NCBI RefSeq assembly: GCF_019977315.1 | Contig: NZ_AP024652.1 | Span: 2,480,001-2,544,000, forward strand | Source of the DNA: Arthrobacter sp. StoSoilB22 | GTDB taxonomy: Bacteria; Actinomycetota; Actinomycetes; Actinomycetales; Micrococcaceae | Direction: 5' to 3' | DNA length: 64,000 nt | Shown here: in pieces, positions 29,232 through 41,000 of the stretch | Numbering within the stretch: the stretch's first letter is position 1 | Layout of the letters: the number at the start of each line of letters is the position of its first letter | Translations under genes and position numbers: made by a program | Notes under the pieces: model-generated | What the model was told of the DNA's origin: nothing | What the model saw: only the letters and a program-made list of their open reading frames with translations | Database searches by the model: none

Positions 29232-29794
29232 TAGTCGTTGACCCGGCCCAAGTAGCTGCCATCGCGGGTGTCGACCTTGACCTTGGTGCCCTGCTCAACG
29301 AACAGCGGAACCTGGATTTCGTAACCGGTCTCGACAGTTGCAGGCTTGGTGCCTGCCGAGGAGCGGTCGCCCTGAAGGCCCGGCTCCGTGTAGGTGATTT
29401 CGAGGACAACACTCGGGGGCAGTTCAATGTACAGCGGCGTGCCCTCATGGATGGCGATGTTGACCATCTGGTTCTCAAGCATGAAGTTTGTGGCGTCGCC
29501 CACCGTGGCACCCGATACGGTGATTTGGTCGTAGTCCTGGGTATCCATGAACACGAAGTCTTCGCCGTCCTGGTACAGGTACTGGTAATCGCGGCGGTCT
29601 ACCGTAGCGGTTTCAATCTTCAGGCCGGCGTTGAAGGTCTTGTCAACCACCTTGCCGGACATGACATTGCGCATCTTGGTACGGACGAAGGCGCCGCCCT
29701 TGCCTGGCTTGACGTGCTGGAACTCGATGATGTTCCAGAGCTGGCCCTCGAGCTTCAGTACGGTCCCGTTCTTGATGTCGTTTGTGGTTGCCAC
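29231..29794 (-). CDS. efp: Elongation factor P
   Basis: Relieves ribosome stalling at polyproline. 187 residues with KOW/S1-like domains. The conserved loop is [12 protein letters not shown] with the Lys at about residue 32, the site modified in other bacteria; no modification genes (epmA/earP) are in the window. The C-terminal [31 protein letters not shown] is typical. The start is GTG with AGAGGA upstream. The 153-bp gap before it probably contains its own promoter. Confidence 0.96.
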   Translation of the reverse strand: MATTNDIKNGTVLKLEGQLWNIIEFQHVKPGKGGAFVRTKMRNVMSGKVVDKTFNAGLKIETATVDRRDYQYLYQDGEDFVFMDTQDYDQITVSGATVGDATNFMLENQMVNIAIHEGTPLYIELPPSVVLEITYTEPGLQGDRSSAGTKPATVETGYEIQVPLFVEQGTKVKVDTRDGSYLGRVND

Positions 29795-29947
29795 TCGTAT
29801 CCTCTGGTTATCGCACTGGTTCTGACTGCCAGCTATCTATGCCAAGCAGGCGTACCAATCGGCCCGCCAGCGCGTATTTATCAAAAATCCAAGAACCATT
29901 CTACCGGCAAATGTGCCAAAGGCTTGCGGGGAGTGTTCCACCCGGCT

Positions 29948-32110
<2,163 letters not shown>

Positions 32111-32111
<1 letters not shown>

Positions 32112-33310
32112 TACCGGCCGACCGTGTCCAAGGTAGCCGGGATGCTTTCAAGGTAGCTTTGCAGGTTGCGCTGGGTCTCAGGCACAGAATCACCACCGAA
32201 TTTCTCGGCCACAGCCTCAGCCAGCACCAATGCCACCATGGCTTCGGCCACAACGCCGGCCGCGGGCACGGCACAAACATCAGAGCGCTGGTGATGTGCC
32301 TTGGCAGGCTCCCCGGTGCTGACGTCAATGGTGCGCAACGCGCGCGGAACTGTGGCGATCGGCTTCATGGCAGCCCGGACGCGAAGCACTTCACCAATGC
32401 TCATGCCGCCCTCGATGCCACCGGCCCGGTTGGTCTGGCGAACAATCTTGCCGTTGTCATCCTTGAGGATCTCATCATGGGCAGCAGATCCACGGCGGGC
32501 CGCCGTCAGGAATCCATCGCCTACTTCCACGCCCTTGATGGCCTGGATGCCCATCAGCGCGGCGGCCAGACGGGAGTCCAGTCGACGATCCCAGTGGACG
32601 TAGCTGCCCAGTCCCGGCGGAAGCCCGTAAGCCAGTACCTCTACCACGCCTCCCAGCGTCTCGCCTTCTTTGTGCGCGGCATCCACCTCTGCCACCATCG
32701 CATTAGAGGTCTCGCGGTCGAAGCATCGCAAGGGGTCGGCGTCGAGGGCTATGACGTCCCTCGGCAACGGCAGGGGCCTGCCCTCGGGGACGGTCACGCT
32801 GGCAATGGAAACAGTGTGGCTGACCAGCTCGATGCCCAACTGCTTCAGGAACTGGGCGGCAACGGTACCAAGGGCCACGCGTGTGGCCGTTTCGCGCGCG
32901 CTGGCACGCTCGAGGACCGGGCGGGCTTCGTCAAAGCCGTATTTTTGCATACCGGTAAAATCTGCGTGCCCAGGGCGTGGACGGGTCAGCGGTGCGTTGC
33001 GGGCCTGATCGGCGAGGACTTCAGGGTCTACAGGATCAGCTGACATGATCTGCTCCCATTTGGGCCACTCGGTGTTCCCAACCTGGATGGCCACTGGGCC
33101 GCCTTGGGTAAGACCATGCCTGACACCACCCATGATGGTGACCTCGTCCTGCTCAAACTTCATGCGGGCACCACGTCCATAGCCCAGGCGGCGACGCGCC
33201 AGCGCGTCACGAATCTGCCCGCTGGTGAGTTCAACACCGGCAGGCACGCCTTCAACAATTCCGATCAGGGCCGGACCATGGGATTCACCGGCAGTCAACC
33301 AACGCAACAT
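32111..33310 (-). CDS. aroC: Chorismate synthase
   Basis: Converts EPSP to chorismate with reduced FMN. 399 residues from ATG 33310; the family begins [13 protein letters not shown], so the in-frame extension upstream is not used. AroC signatures include [53 protein letters not shown] and [11 protein letters not shown]. It lies 26 bp after aroE and is coupled to aroK. Confidence 0.97.
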
Positions 33311-33336
33311 ATAACCAATCCTGCCATGTAGGGCGT

Positions 33337-34197
33337 CTAGAACACTCGCCGGGGAAGCCCGACTGAGTCGCACATCACATCTATGACGGCGGCGTCGACG
33401 TCACAGCCGCTAAAGCGCCTGATCTGCTCGGCCGCCTGGTACATCAGCATCTCCAGGCCCGGGACCACCGCTCCCCCATGGCGTTGCCACACTTCCGCCA
33501 GGCGGCTTGGCCAGGGATCGTAAGCGACATCCAGCAGGACGCCGGCGCCGCTGCCGGGCAGCGCCGCCAGCTCCTCCGCCAAGGAATCGGCGGCACGGGG
33601 TGGAAACGTGGAGATGACCAGGTCCGTCCCGGCCACAGCAGATGCCGCTTCCGTCAAGGGCCGGACGGCAAGGGAAATTCCGACGGCGGCCGCGGCGGCT
33701 CTCGCATCCCCGGCCCGTCCCGCATCACGAACGAAAACGTCAACGTGGTGGGCGCCAAGTTGCTGCGCAGCAGCAACGGCCGCAGCCGACGTGCCGCCAC
33801 CACCAAGGATGGCCGCATGAGGTGCGGCAACCACGCCCGCATAGCGGACCGCTTCGACGATGCCAGCCACATCGGTGTTGTACCCCACCCGACGCACCTG
33901 TCCGGCGTCGTGCTCGAAAACGACTGTGTTGATGACACCAAGGTGGGCGCCGGCGCCGCGGACTTCGTCCACTTCCTTGACCATGGCAGACTTCAACGGC
34001 ATGGTCACTGAAAGGCCGCACCAGGCGTCATCACCGCGAAGTGACTCCATGAACGATGGGAGCCTCTCAACAGTGACGTCGATCGCCGAGTAGTCGATGT
34101 CCACACCCAACTTTGCGTAAGCTGCGCAGTGCAGTGCCGGAGACTTCGAATGTGAAATCGGGTGCCCCAGGACTGCGGCACGACGACTCACACACAC
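33337..34197 (-). CDS. aroE: Shikimate dehydrogenase
   Basis: Reduces 3-dehydroshikimate to shikimate. 286 residues. The substrate-binding SHSKSPALH is at about 15-23, SVTMPLK carries the catalytic Lys, YNTDVAG carries the Asp partner, and [14 protein letters not shown] is the nucleotide loop. The loop differs from the usual GAGGxxxA/R pattern in having Thr-Ser-Ala rather than a basic residue, so cofactor choice (NADP versus NAD) is open. It overlaps mltG by 10 bp. Confidence 0.95.
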   Translation of the reverse strand: MCVSRRAAVLGHPISHSKSPALHCAAYAKLGVDIDYSAIDVTVERLPSFMESLRGDDAWCGLSVTMPLKSAMVKEVDEVRGAGAHLGVINTVVFEHDAGQVRRVGYNTDVAGIVEAVRYAGVVAAPHAAILGGGGTSAAAVAAAQQLGAHHVDVFVRDAGRAGDARAAAAAVGISLAVRPLTEAASAVAGTDLVISTFPPRAADSLAEELAALPGSGAGVLLDVAYDPWPSRLAEVWQRHGGAVVPGLEMLMYQAAEQIRRFSGCDVDAAVIDVMCDSVGLPRRVF

Positions 34198-35981
34198 CGT
34201 CCCGCATTAGCCTGGCACCACGCGTTGTACTGCTCAACATAGGTGTTGTGCTCAGCCAACGTCTTGGAGAACTTGGTCTCCTTGGTGTCCAGGTTGATGG
34301 TCACCCAGTAGAGGTAATCGTTCTGGGTGGGTTTGGCCGCAGCATCAATGGCCGTTTTGCCCGGCGAGCCAATGGGCCCTACCGGAAGCCCAACGTTGGC
34401 GTAGGTGTTGTAGGCATTGGACTTATCAGCCTTTTCCTCCTCGGTGAGGTGGAACGACTTCTTGCCCAGACCGTACGTCACCGTGGCATCAGACTGGATC
34501 AGGCCGCTGGTCTCAACGTTGTTGGGCTTGAGCCTGTTGTAAATTGCTCCAGCCACGTTTCCATAGTCCGCCTGACCACCTTCGGCCTGAACAATGCTGG
34601 CGATGGTCACGGTGTCGTACTGCTTGGCGGGGTCGGTAACGCCTTGGGCCTTGAGTTCATCGAGGGTGGTGGCCACCAACTTCCGGATGATGTCCTTGGC
34701 GGACGTACCGAGTTCGAACCGATATTCGCCGGGGGCAAGGAAGCCTTCCAGGCTCTTGGCCTTGGCGGGAACACCAAACTGCCCGGGTGCCTGATTCAAG
34801 GCGTTGAGCTCCTGCATGGGAATGCCCGAACCCTTGGAGATAGCCTCCAGGGATTCATTGATACGCAGGCCCGCGCTCAGCGCAAAGTACATCACCTTGG
34901 ATGCGTCCTTGTTCACCAGGACGGCCACAGCATCCGAATTCTTCATCTCAGTCCGGAAAGTGAAGGATCCAGGCGAGAGTTCGCCGCCTTCGTTGAGGAA
35001 CTCCTTGACGAAAGCATCGGAATCGGCAACCACACGATTGGCAACCAGATCGTTTGCAACAGCCTTGGGACCGGAGCCTTCGGGCACCGTGATGGTTACC
35101 GACCCCGTGCCCGGGCCGGGGTAATCGGTCACTTTGTCCATGCCCAGCAAGGGCTTCAGGAACTGCGCACCAATGGCTATTGCGGCTACGAAGACACCCA
35201 GCGTGATCAGAAGAGCCACAACACGACGCCGACGCCGGGCTCTTTTCGCGGCAGCCTTGGACGCCGGACTCGCCGCGGGGGCAATGAGGTCATGGGGGTG
35301 CTCGTCATGAAGAAGGACGTCATTGTGGAGTTCGTCATGGATGCCGAGCTGGTAGTGGGCATCGTGTTCAGCGTACTCGTGGCCGTCGGCGTGTGCTTCG
35401 GGATGCTCTGCCGAAAGGGCTTCATGTTCCACATCACCGTGATGGGCATCATCGGGGTGAAGATTACCGTGCGGAGTATCTCCGTGATCAACCCCGCCCT
35501 GCTCGAAAGAGGGGACGTGTTGCTCCTGATCGTGTTGTTCCTGGACGTCTTGTTGCTGGCGGTCCTGCTGATGCCCATAGGGCTCATCGTGCGCTTCAAC
35601 CATATGAACCGGGGCATCATCAGCCACAACAACAGGCGACTGGGCCTGCGACGGGGACGCTGCGGACATTGGCGGTGCAACTGGAGTCGGCGGTGCAACT
35701 GGCGTTGGCGGTGCCACAGGCGTTGGGGGTGCAACAGCGGCAGGAGTATCCGCCGGGGCGGGCTTAACCCCCGGGGCAGGCTGTACCGCAGGGACTGGTC
35801 GGGGCAACTCGGGCTCACCCTCCGCCGAGGGAGTCGCCTCCCCCGGAGTCGCTTCGGGAACGGGTACCACATTGTGGTTCTGCGTGGCGAGGAATCGTTC
35901 ACGCGCCCGCAGCTCTTTGCGGGTGAGCGGCATACCGCCGCCGGCGGTACCGCTTGAGGGGTCGTTGTTGACCGGGCTCAC
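34188..35981 (-). CDS. mltG: Endolytic transglycosylase MltG with a histidine-rich cytoplasmic N-terminus
   Basis: Cleaves nascent glycan strands and so sets where peptidoglycan synthesis ends. 597 residues. The enzyme half is typical: one transmembrane helix (254-275), a LysM-like region, FLAPGEYRF near 415-425, and IASIVQAEGG with the catalytic Glu at about 467. The first 250 residues are cytoplasmic and unusual: a Pro/Ala stretch with three exact PPTPVA copies (85-102), then residues 126-230 with 21 histidines among many Asp, Glu and Gln, then a K/R-rich juxtamembrane stretch. Metal or polyanion binding by the His-rich part is inference. The gene lies between ruvX and aroE. Confidence 0.94.
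   Translation of the reverse strand: MSPVNNDPSSGTAGGGMPLTRKELRARERFLATQNHNVVPVPEATPGEATPSAEGEPELPRPVPAVQPAPGVKPAPADTPAAVAPPTPVAPPTPVAPPTPVAPPMSAASPSQAQSPVVVADDAPVHMVEAHDEPYGHQQDRQQQDVQEQHDQEQHVPSFEQGGVDHGDTPHGNLHPDDAHHGDVEHEALSAEHPEAHADGHEYAEHDAHYQLGIHDELHNDVLLHDEHPHDLIAPAASPASKAAAKRARRRRRVVALLITLGVFVAAIAIGAQFLKPLLGMDKVTDYPGPGTGSVTITVPEGSGPKAVANDLVANRVVADSDAFVKEFLNEGGELSPGSFTFRTEMKNSDAVAVLVNKDASKVMYFALSAGLRINESLEAISKGSGIPMQELNALNQAPGQFGVPAKAKSLEGFLAPGEYRFELGTSAKDIIRKLVATTLDELKAQGVTDPAKQYDTVTIASIVQAEGGQADYGNVAGAIYNRLKPNNVETSGLIQSDATVTYGLGKKSFHLTEEEKADKSNAYNTYANVGLPVGPIGSPGKTAIDAAAKPTQNDYLYWVTINLDTKETKFSKTLAEHNTYVEQYNAWCQANAGRCV
35676..35729 (-). repeat. Three tandem 18-bp units encoding PPTPVA in mltG
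   Basis: Three near-identical 18-bp units in frame, differing only at wobble positions, with a partial fourth unit following (PPMSAA). Such in-frame units could change copy number between strains without a frameshift. Confidence 0.75.
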
Positions 35982-36568
35982 AGTTGCAGTCCCCTCTTAG
36001 AAGAATCGGATTCACTACCGGAGGCAGCCCGCAGCGTTGGGGCACTGCTGGGTTTTTCGGACTGCACCGGTGCCTGCACTCGGCGGCCAACGTCCGTTCC
36101 TCTGGCTTTTTGCATGTCGATTGCGTGCTGCAGTATTCCAGCAGCGGCAACCTGATCAACCACTTTACGGTGGTTCTTGCTGCTCATGCCAGCTTCGTGC
36201 AGGTTGCGGTGTGCCGTAACAGTTGAAAGTCGCTCATCGACGAGGTTTACGGGAACGTCCAAACCAGCACGTTGAAGCTCGCTGGTAAGGAGATCCGCGT
36301 AGTCCATGGCCATCTGCGCGGACGCACGTTCCTCGCCCTTCATGGTGCGGGGAAGGCCCACAAAAATCTGTACCGCCGGCAGTTCGACAGCGTGTTTGAC
36401 GACTACCCGCACATCGGAATTTTTCTTGCTGTCCCGGCCAACCGTCTTGAACGGCGTGGCCAGGATCCCGTCCGGATCGCAGATGGCCAGACCCACCCGA
36501 ACGGTACCGACGTCTACCCCCAGCTTGATGCCATGGGGGTAGACGTCACTGTCAGAACTGGAATCCAC
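35978..36568 (-). CDS. ruvX: Putative pre-16S rRNA nuclease / Holliday-junction resolvase-like YqgF
   Basis: RNase H-like fold protein involved in 16S rRNA 5' maturation in E. coli. 196 residues, longer than the usual 140-160 because of a polar C-terminal tail (from about residue 155). The core motifs are LGVDVGTVRVGLAICDPDG (catalytic Asp), VGLPRTMKGEERASAQMAMDYA and VDERLSTVTAHRNL with the Glu. It starts 2 bp after the alaS stop and overlaps mltG by 4 bp, the conserved alaS-ruvX-mltG unit. Confidence 0.94.
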   Translation of the reverse strand: MDSSSDSDVYPHGIKLGVDVGTVRVGLAICDPDGILATPFKTVGRDSKKNSDVRVVVKHAVELPAVQIFVGLPRTMKGEERASAQMAMDYADLLTSELQRAGLDVPVNLVDERLSTVTAHRNLHEAGMSSKNHRKVVDQVAAAGILQHAIDMQKARGTDVGRRVQAPVQSEKPSSAPTLRAASGSESDSSKRGLQL

Positions 36569-36570
36569 CG

Positions 36571-39249
36571 TCAGCGCTTGGCAATCGCATCCACCACCGC
36601 TGTGAGGGCCTCAGAGACCTTCCCAGCGTCGGTGCCGCCGCCCTGGGCGACATCGTCCTTGCCACCGCCGCCGCCGCCGAGAATCCCTGCTGCCAAACGC
36701 ACCAGCGCTCCGGCCTTTACCCCTGCTTCGCGGGCAGCCTCGTTGGTGGCAATCAGTATGACGGGACGGTCATTGCTGACACCTGCAACAGCCACGGTGG
36801 AGGCTTCCGAGCCAAGACGATTGCGGAGATCGAGGGCAAGGTTGCGCAGATCATCAGCGCCGCCCACCTGGCCGGCGTCGTGGGCTACAACCCGAACACC
36901 GGCAGCATCCTTGGCAGTACCCGTAAGGTTTGCGGCCGCTGCGGCGAGCTGCTCTTTGCGGAGGCGATCAAGCTCCTTCTCCGCAGCCTTGAGCTTGTTC
37001 AGGGTGCTGGAGATGCGGTCAGCAAGCTGTCCGGATGGAACTTTCAGCAAATCCGTAAGCTCGGAAACCAGAGCCCGCTCTGCCGCCAGATGGCGGAAGG
37101 CGTCCAAGCCAACAAAGGCCTCAACACGGCGGTTTCCCGAGCCAACAGACTGCTCGCCCAGCAGGGAAAGGCTGCCGATCAGGGACGTATTTGCCACGTG
37201 GGTACCGCCGCACAACTCACGGGACCACGCGCCGTCGATCTCCACCACGCGCACTTCGCTGCCGTAGTTTTCCCCGAACAAAGCCATAGCGCCCAGCGCC
37301 TTGGCTTCGGCGAGCCCCATCACCTTGGTGTCAACCCGGTAGTTATTCCGGATGGCGATGTTGGAGACCTCTTCGATTTCAGACCGCGTTGCTGTGCTGA
37401 GGCCTTCGCCCCAGGCGAAGTCAAAGCGCAGGTATCCGGCCTTGTTGAAGGAACCGCGCTGGGTAGCTTCAGGGCCGAGGATCTGGTGCAATGCAGCATG
37501 CACAATGTGCGTGCCGGTGTGGGCCTGCTCAGCAGCGTGACGACGTTCACGATCGACGGCGGCGCGCACCAAGGCATCGGAAGCGATCTCACCTTCGCGG
37601 ACAATCGCCTTGTGCACGCTGAGCCCCTTGATGGGACGCTGCACGTCCAGGACCTCCACCACGAACCCGTCACCGGTGATGAGGCCGGTGTCAGCAGACT
37701 GGCCACCAGCTTCGGCATAGAACGGGGTCTCGTTGAGGACAAGCTCGATTTCCTCGCCGGTGGAAGCGTGGGCTACCGGCCGGCCACCGCTGACGATGCC
37801 GCGGACCTTTGCTTCGCCCTCAAGTTCGTTGTATCCGGTGAAGACCGTTTCGCCCTTACCCAGAAGCTCCTGATAGGCGCTGAGGTCGGCGTGGCCACCC
37901 TTCTTGCCCTTCGCATCGGCTTGGGCACGCTGGCGCTGCTCGAGCATGAGAGCACGGAAGCCTGCCTCGTCCACCTTGAGGCCGGCTTCCTCGGCCATTT
38001 CCAGGGTCAGATCGATCGGGAATCCGTACGTATCGTGCAAGGCAAAGGCGTCAGCACCGGAAAGGGGAACGCCGGCAGCCTTAGACTCCGCTACAGCATC
38101 TTCCAATCGTGCCGTACCTGAAGCGATGGTGCGCAGGAATGCCTTTTCTTCGGCGTAGGCAATGCGGCTGATGCGCGCGAAATCGGTCTCCACCACCGGG
38201 TAGACACCCTTCATGGCGTCACGGGAGGCAGGGAGCAGCTCCGGCAGGCAGGCTTTTTCGACGCCGAGCAGGCGCATGGCGCGGACGGCGCGGCGAATCA
38301 GGCGGCGCAACACATAGCCGCGGCCTTCATTGGACGGTGCGACGCCATCAGCAATGAGCATCAGGGCAGAACGAATATGGTCACCAACAACGCGCATGCG
38401 GACATCGTCGGTGTGGTGCGGATCATCCGGGGATTCAGCTGAGGTGTACTCGCGGCCGGACAATTCAGCGGCTTTATCGATCACAGGACGGACCTGGTCG
38501 GTCTCGTACATGTTTTCAACACCCTGGAGGATCATCGCAAGACGCTCCATGCCCAGGCCGGTGTCGATGTTCTTCTGCGGCAGTTCACCCACGATGTCGA
38601 AGTCCACCTTGGAGCGGACGTTTTCGATCTGGTACTGCATGAACACGAGGTTCCAGATTTCGATGTAGCGGGTTTCGTCGGCCAGGGGGCCGCCTTCGAT
38701 GCCGTAAGCAGGGCCGCGGTCGTAGTAGATCTCAGAGCAGGGACCGGCCGGGCCGGGCTGTCCGGTGGACCAGTAGTTGTCGGCCTTGCCCATGCGCTGG
38801 ATACGCTCGGCAGGAATGCCGGTGTTCTTGAGCCAGAGTTCTTTGGCTTCGTCATCCTCTTCGTAGACAGTCACCCAGAGGCGCTCGGCAGGAAGTCCGT
38901 AACCGCCGTCATCAACGCTGGTGGTCAGCAGCTCGTAAGCGAACTTGATGGCGTCTTCCTTGAAGTAATCTCCAAAGGAAAAGTTGCCGCACATCTGGAA
39001 GAACGTGCCGTGGCGGGCAGTCTTGCCTACTTCTTCGATGTCTCCGGTGCGGATGCACTTCTGGACGCTTGTGGCACGGCTGTAGGGAGGCTCTTCGCGC
39101 GCAGTGAGGTAGGGAATGAAAGGCACCATTCCGGCCACAGTGAAGAGAAGTGACGGGTCGCTGGAAACGAGCGACGCGGAGGGAACGGCGGTGTGGCCCT
39201 TGTTGACAAAAAAGTCCACCCAGCGCTTGGTGATCTCCTGCGACTTCAT
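36571..39249 (-). CDS. alaS: Alanyl-tRNA synthetase
   Basis: Charges tRNA-Ala. 892 residues from ATG 39249, which matches the family start (MKSQEITKRWVDFF). Class II catalytic core with FQMCGNFSFGDYFKEDAI. The editing domain has the zinc site HTGTHIVHAALH and CGGTHV near 660. The C-terminal DHHA1 domain ends with GGGGGGKDDVAQGGG. Upstream minus-strand genes for a small membrane protein and a DUF948 protein probably share its promoter. Confidence 0.97.
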   Translation of the reverse strand: MKSQEITKRWVDFFVNKGHTAVPSASLVSSDPSLLFTVAGMVPFIPYLTAREEPPYSRATSVQKCIRTGDIEEVGKTARHGTFFQMCGNFSFGDYFKEDAIKFAYELLTTSVDDGGYGLPAERLWVTVYEEDDEAKELWLKNTGIPAERIQRMGKADNYWSTGQPGPAGPCSEIYYDRGPAYGIEGGPLADETRYIEIWNLVFMQYQIENVRSKVDFDIVGELPQKNIDTGLGMERLAMILQGVENMYETDQVRPVIDKAAELSGREYTSAESPDDPHHTDDVRMRVVGDHIRSALMLIADGVAPSNEGRGYVLRRLIRRAVRAMRLLGVEKACLPELLPASRDAMKGVYPVVETDFARISRIAYAEEKAFLRTIASGTARLEDAVAESKAAGVPLSGADAFALHDTYGFPIDLTLEMAEEAGLKVDEAGFRALMLEQRQRAQADAKGKKGGHADLSAYQELLGKGETVFTGYNELEGEAKVRGIVSGGRPVAHASTGEEIELVLNETPFYAEAGGQSADTGLITGDGFVVEVLDVQRPIKGLSVHKAIVREGEIASDALVRAAVDRERRHAAEQAHTGTHIVHAALHQILGPEATQRGSFNKAGYLRFDFAWGEGLSTATRSEIEEVSNIAIRNNYRVDTKVMGLAEAKALGAMALFGENYGSEVRVVEIDGAWSRELCGGTHVANTSLIGSLSLLGEQSVGSGNRRVEAFVGLDAFRHLAAERALVSELTDLLKVPSGQLADRISSTLNKLKAAEKELDRLRKEQLAAAAANLTGTAKDAAGVRVVAHDAGQVGGADDLRNLALDLRNRLGSEASTVAVAGVSNDRPVILIATNEAAREAGVKAGALVRLAAGILGGGGGGKDDVAQGGGTDAGKVSEALTAVVDAIAKR

Positions 39250-39363
39250 TAGCTGATTACTTACCCTTCTCAATTCACTGCACACGATGTGCGCGGTACC
39301 GGCTGGTGCCGTTCCGCAGCTTTCCATTCTGCCCTGTTGAGGGCGCGGGGGCGAACCGCTCCG

Positions 39364-39594
39364 CTAGCGCCGTGACGATACGGCATCGTCGATACCCAAC
39401 GCGGCCCGCAATTCCTCTTCGCGTTGGTGCGTCCCCGTACGCACGGCATCGGCAAAGTCGAACAGGCCATCGGCCATCCGGCCAACAGCCCGGTTCAGCC
39501 CTTCCGGACCAAGATTGGCCTGGGCTTCGGTGATCTTACGGAAGGCGATGACGCCGATGGCGACGCCGATGCCCATCCACACAATTCGTTTCAT
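39364..39594 (-). CDS. Small membrane protein upstream of alaS
   Basis: 76 residues starting MKRIVWMGIGVAIGVIAFRK, one short N-terminal transmembrane helix, then a helical charged tail with an Asp/Glu/Arg mix. There is no enzyme motif. Similar small proteins occur between the DUF948 gene and alaS in other actinobacteria (annotated DUF6167 or hypothetical), so it is likely real despite its size. It lies 48 bp downstream of the DUF948 gene. Function unknown. Confidence 0.78.
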   Translation of the reverse strand: MKRIVWMGIGVAIGVIAFRKITEAQANLGPEGLNRAVGRMADGLFDFADAVRTGTHQREEELRAALGIDDAVSSRR

Positions 39595-39642
39595 AAGGTC
39601 TCCCTGTAGTTCAGCGGCTGGCTGGAGAAGCGGCTGGTTGGG

Positions 39643-40017
39643 TCAGCGGCTGCGGCGGCCGGAGGAAGTGGTGCGGCGTCCAGCAAAAGCCGAACGGACG
39701 CCGTAGCTGAAGGCAGCCACCTTAATCAAGGGTGAACCCACCGTGGCTGCTACAAGCGAGGACAACGCGGAGATGTTGGCCGAGGCATCAGAGACGTTGG
39801 AGGCAATGCCGTCAACTTTCTTCAACTGCTGGTTGGTGGTGGTCACCGTGGCAGTCACTTCATCCATCAGGGGCGTGGCGCCATCGCTGATGGAACGGAT
39901 GGAAGTCCGCACTTCGTCAAAAACGCCACCCAGCTTCAAAATGGGCACGGCCAAAAGCAGGACGAGGAGTGCAAACACTCCTGCTGCGATGAGGCCGGCG
40001 ATGTCGCCACCAGACAT
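39643..40017 (-). CDS. DUF948 family membrane protein
   Basis: 124 residues. One N-terminal transmembrane helix (about 6-28, IAGLIAAGVFALLVLLLAVPILKLG) is followed by a coiled-coil-like segment with heptad Val/Thr/Ile (IRSISDGATPLMDEVTATVTTTNQQLKKVDGIASNVSDASANI), the DUF948 signature also seen in Bacillus YtxG-type stress proteins. The C-terminus is basic. It begins the transcript leading to alaS. Function unknown. Confidence 0.85.
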   Translation of the reverse strand: MSGGDIAGLIAAGVFALLVLLLAVPILKLGGVFDEVRTSIRSISDGATPLMDEVTATVTTTNQQLKKVDGIASNVSDASANISALSSLVAATVGSPLIKVAAFSYGVRSAFAGRRTTSSGRRSR

Positions 40018-40089
40018 AGAACTCTTCTCCTTGGATCGTTTCGCTGCCTCGCACCAGCCGATTCCGGGCTTTGGGCAAGGCCTCCCCCA

Positions 40090-40120
40090 GTACCTTACCT
40101 ATATTGGCCCGGTACCTTAC
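40090..40120. repeat. GTACCTTAC direct repeat upstream of the DUF948-alaS transcript
   Basis: Two exact 9-bp copies at 40090-40098 and 40112-40120, 22 bp apart, lie between the rpsD terminator and the DUF948 start. On the minus strand a TATAGG hexamer lies between the copies, 17 bp after a TTGTAT, making a weak promoter candidate. A tandem regulator site two helical turns apart is possible. Confidence 0.35.
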
Positions 40121-40127
40121 ATACAAA

Positions 40128-40155
40128 GAAGCCCGCGGCGTGTGCCACGGGCTTC
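40128..40155 (-). terminator. Rho-independent terminator after rpsD
   Basis: On the minus strand GAAGCCCGTGG...CCGCGGGCTTC forms an 8-bp stem extended past one mismatch, followed by TTTGTATG. It lies about 20 nt after the rpsD stop. Confidence 0.8.
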
Positions 40156-40175
40156 TCTGTATGCGCTGCTGAAAT

Positions 40176-40796
40176 TTAGCGAGCGTAGAATTCGACGACG
40201 AGCTGCTCTTCACAGATCACGGGGACCTCGGAGCGCTTCGGGCGACGAACCAGGCGGGCCTGGAGGGCGTCAATCTTGACGTCCAGGTATGCCGGCACGT
40301 TGTTGAGCACGTGTGCGCCAGCAGCTGCCACCTGGAACGGGGGCATAACCTCGGAGCGGCTGTGAACGTGGATGAGCTGGCCTTCGCCAACGCGGAAGGA
40401 CGGGCGGTCCACGCGGACGCCGTCAACCATGATGTGGCGGTGCACAACCAGCTGGCGGGCCTGTGCGATGGTGCGGGCGAAGCCTGCACGGAGCACCAGG
40501 GCGTCCAGACGCATTTCGAGGAGCTCAACCAGGTTTTCACCGGTGAGGCCCTTGGTGCGGCGTGCTTCTTCGAAGGCGCGGGTCATCTGGGCTTCGCGGA
40601 TGCCGTACTGGGCGCGCAGACGCTGCTTTTCGCGCAGACGTACGGCGTAGTCGGAGTCCTGCTTCTTGCGGGCACGGCCATGCTCACCGGGGCCGTACGG
40701 GCGGCGCTCCATGTACTTGGCGGCCTTGGGGGTCAGAGCAATGCCGAGTGCACGCGAAAGACGTGCGGTACGGCGAGCACGAGTGTTGTTAGCCAC
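40176..40796 (-). CDS. rpsD: 30S ribosomal protein S4
   Basis: Primary 16S-binding protein that organises the 5' domain. 206 residues. There are no zinc-binding cysteines near the N-terminus (the zinc-independent form). It includes RRPYGPGEHGRARKKQDSDYAVRLREKQRLRAQYG and the S4 domain RLDALVLRAGFARTIAQARQLVVHRHIMVDG. The start is GTG with GGAAGGA upstream. It stands alone, not in the alpha operon, between rarA and alaS. The 200-bp gap upstream should hold its promoter; TAGGCT (minus strand, 40953-40958) is one candidate -10 element. Confidence 0.97.
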   Translation of the reverse strand: MANNTRARRTARLSRALGIALTPKAAKYMERRPYGPGEHGRARKKQDSDYAVRLREKQRLRAQYGIREAQMTRAFEEARRTKGLTGENLVELLEMRLDALVLRAGFARTIAQARQLVVHRHIMVDGVRVDRPSFRVGEGQLIHVHSRSEVMPPFQVAAAGAHVLNNVPAYLDVKIDALQARLVRRPKRSEVPVICEEQLVVEFYAR

Positions 40797-41000
40797 TTGT
40801 GTCCTTCCAATTACTGCGGTGTGTCAGTGTTACTGGCCTCCATCAGGGAGAGCATCGGCCAACCGCTACCTCTTGCTACTAGCCCGGGCGCACAGCTCTA
40901 TTGAAGGAATCTTCAGTGGGATTGTGCGTCAGGCCATGCCAGACAAGGATCAAGCCTACCATGGGCAGGGCTATCATCTGCAGGCGTCGTGATCAGGGCC

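Noticed and set aside
34113..35957. Long plus-strand open frame (over 600 codons) opposite mltG
   Set aside because: High-GC antisense shadow. The opposite frame encodes a complete MltG with catalytic motif, and the shadow shows no family motif or ribosome-binding site.
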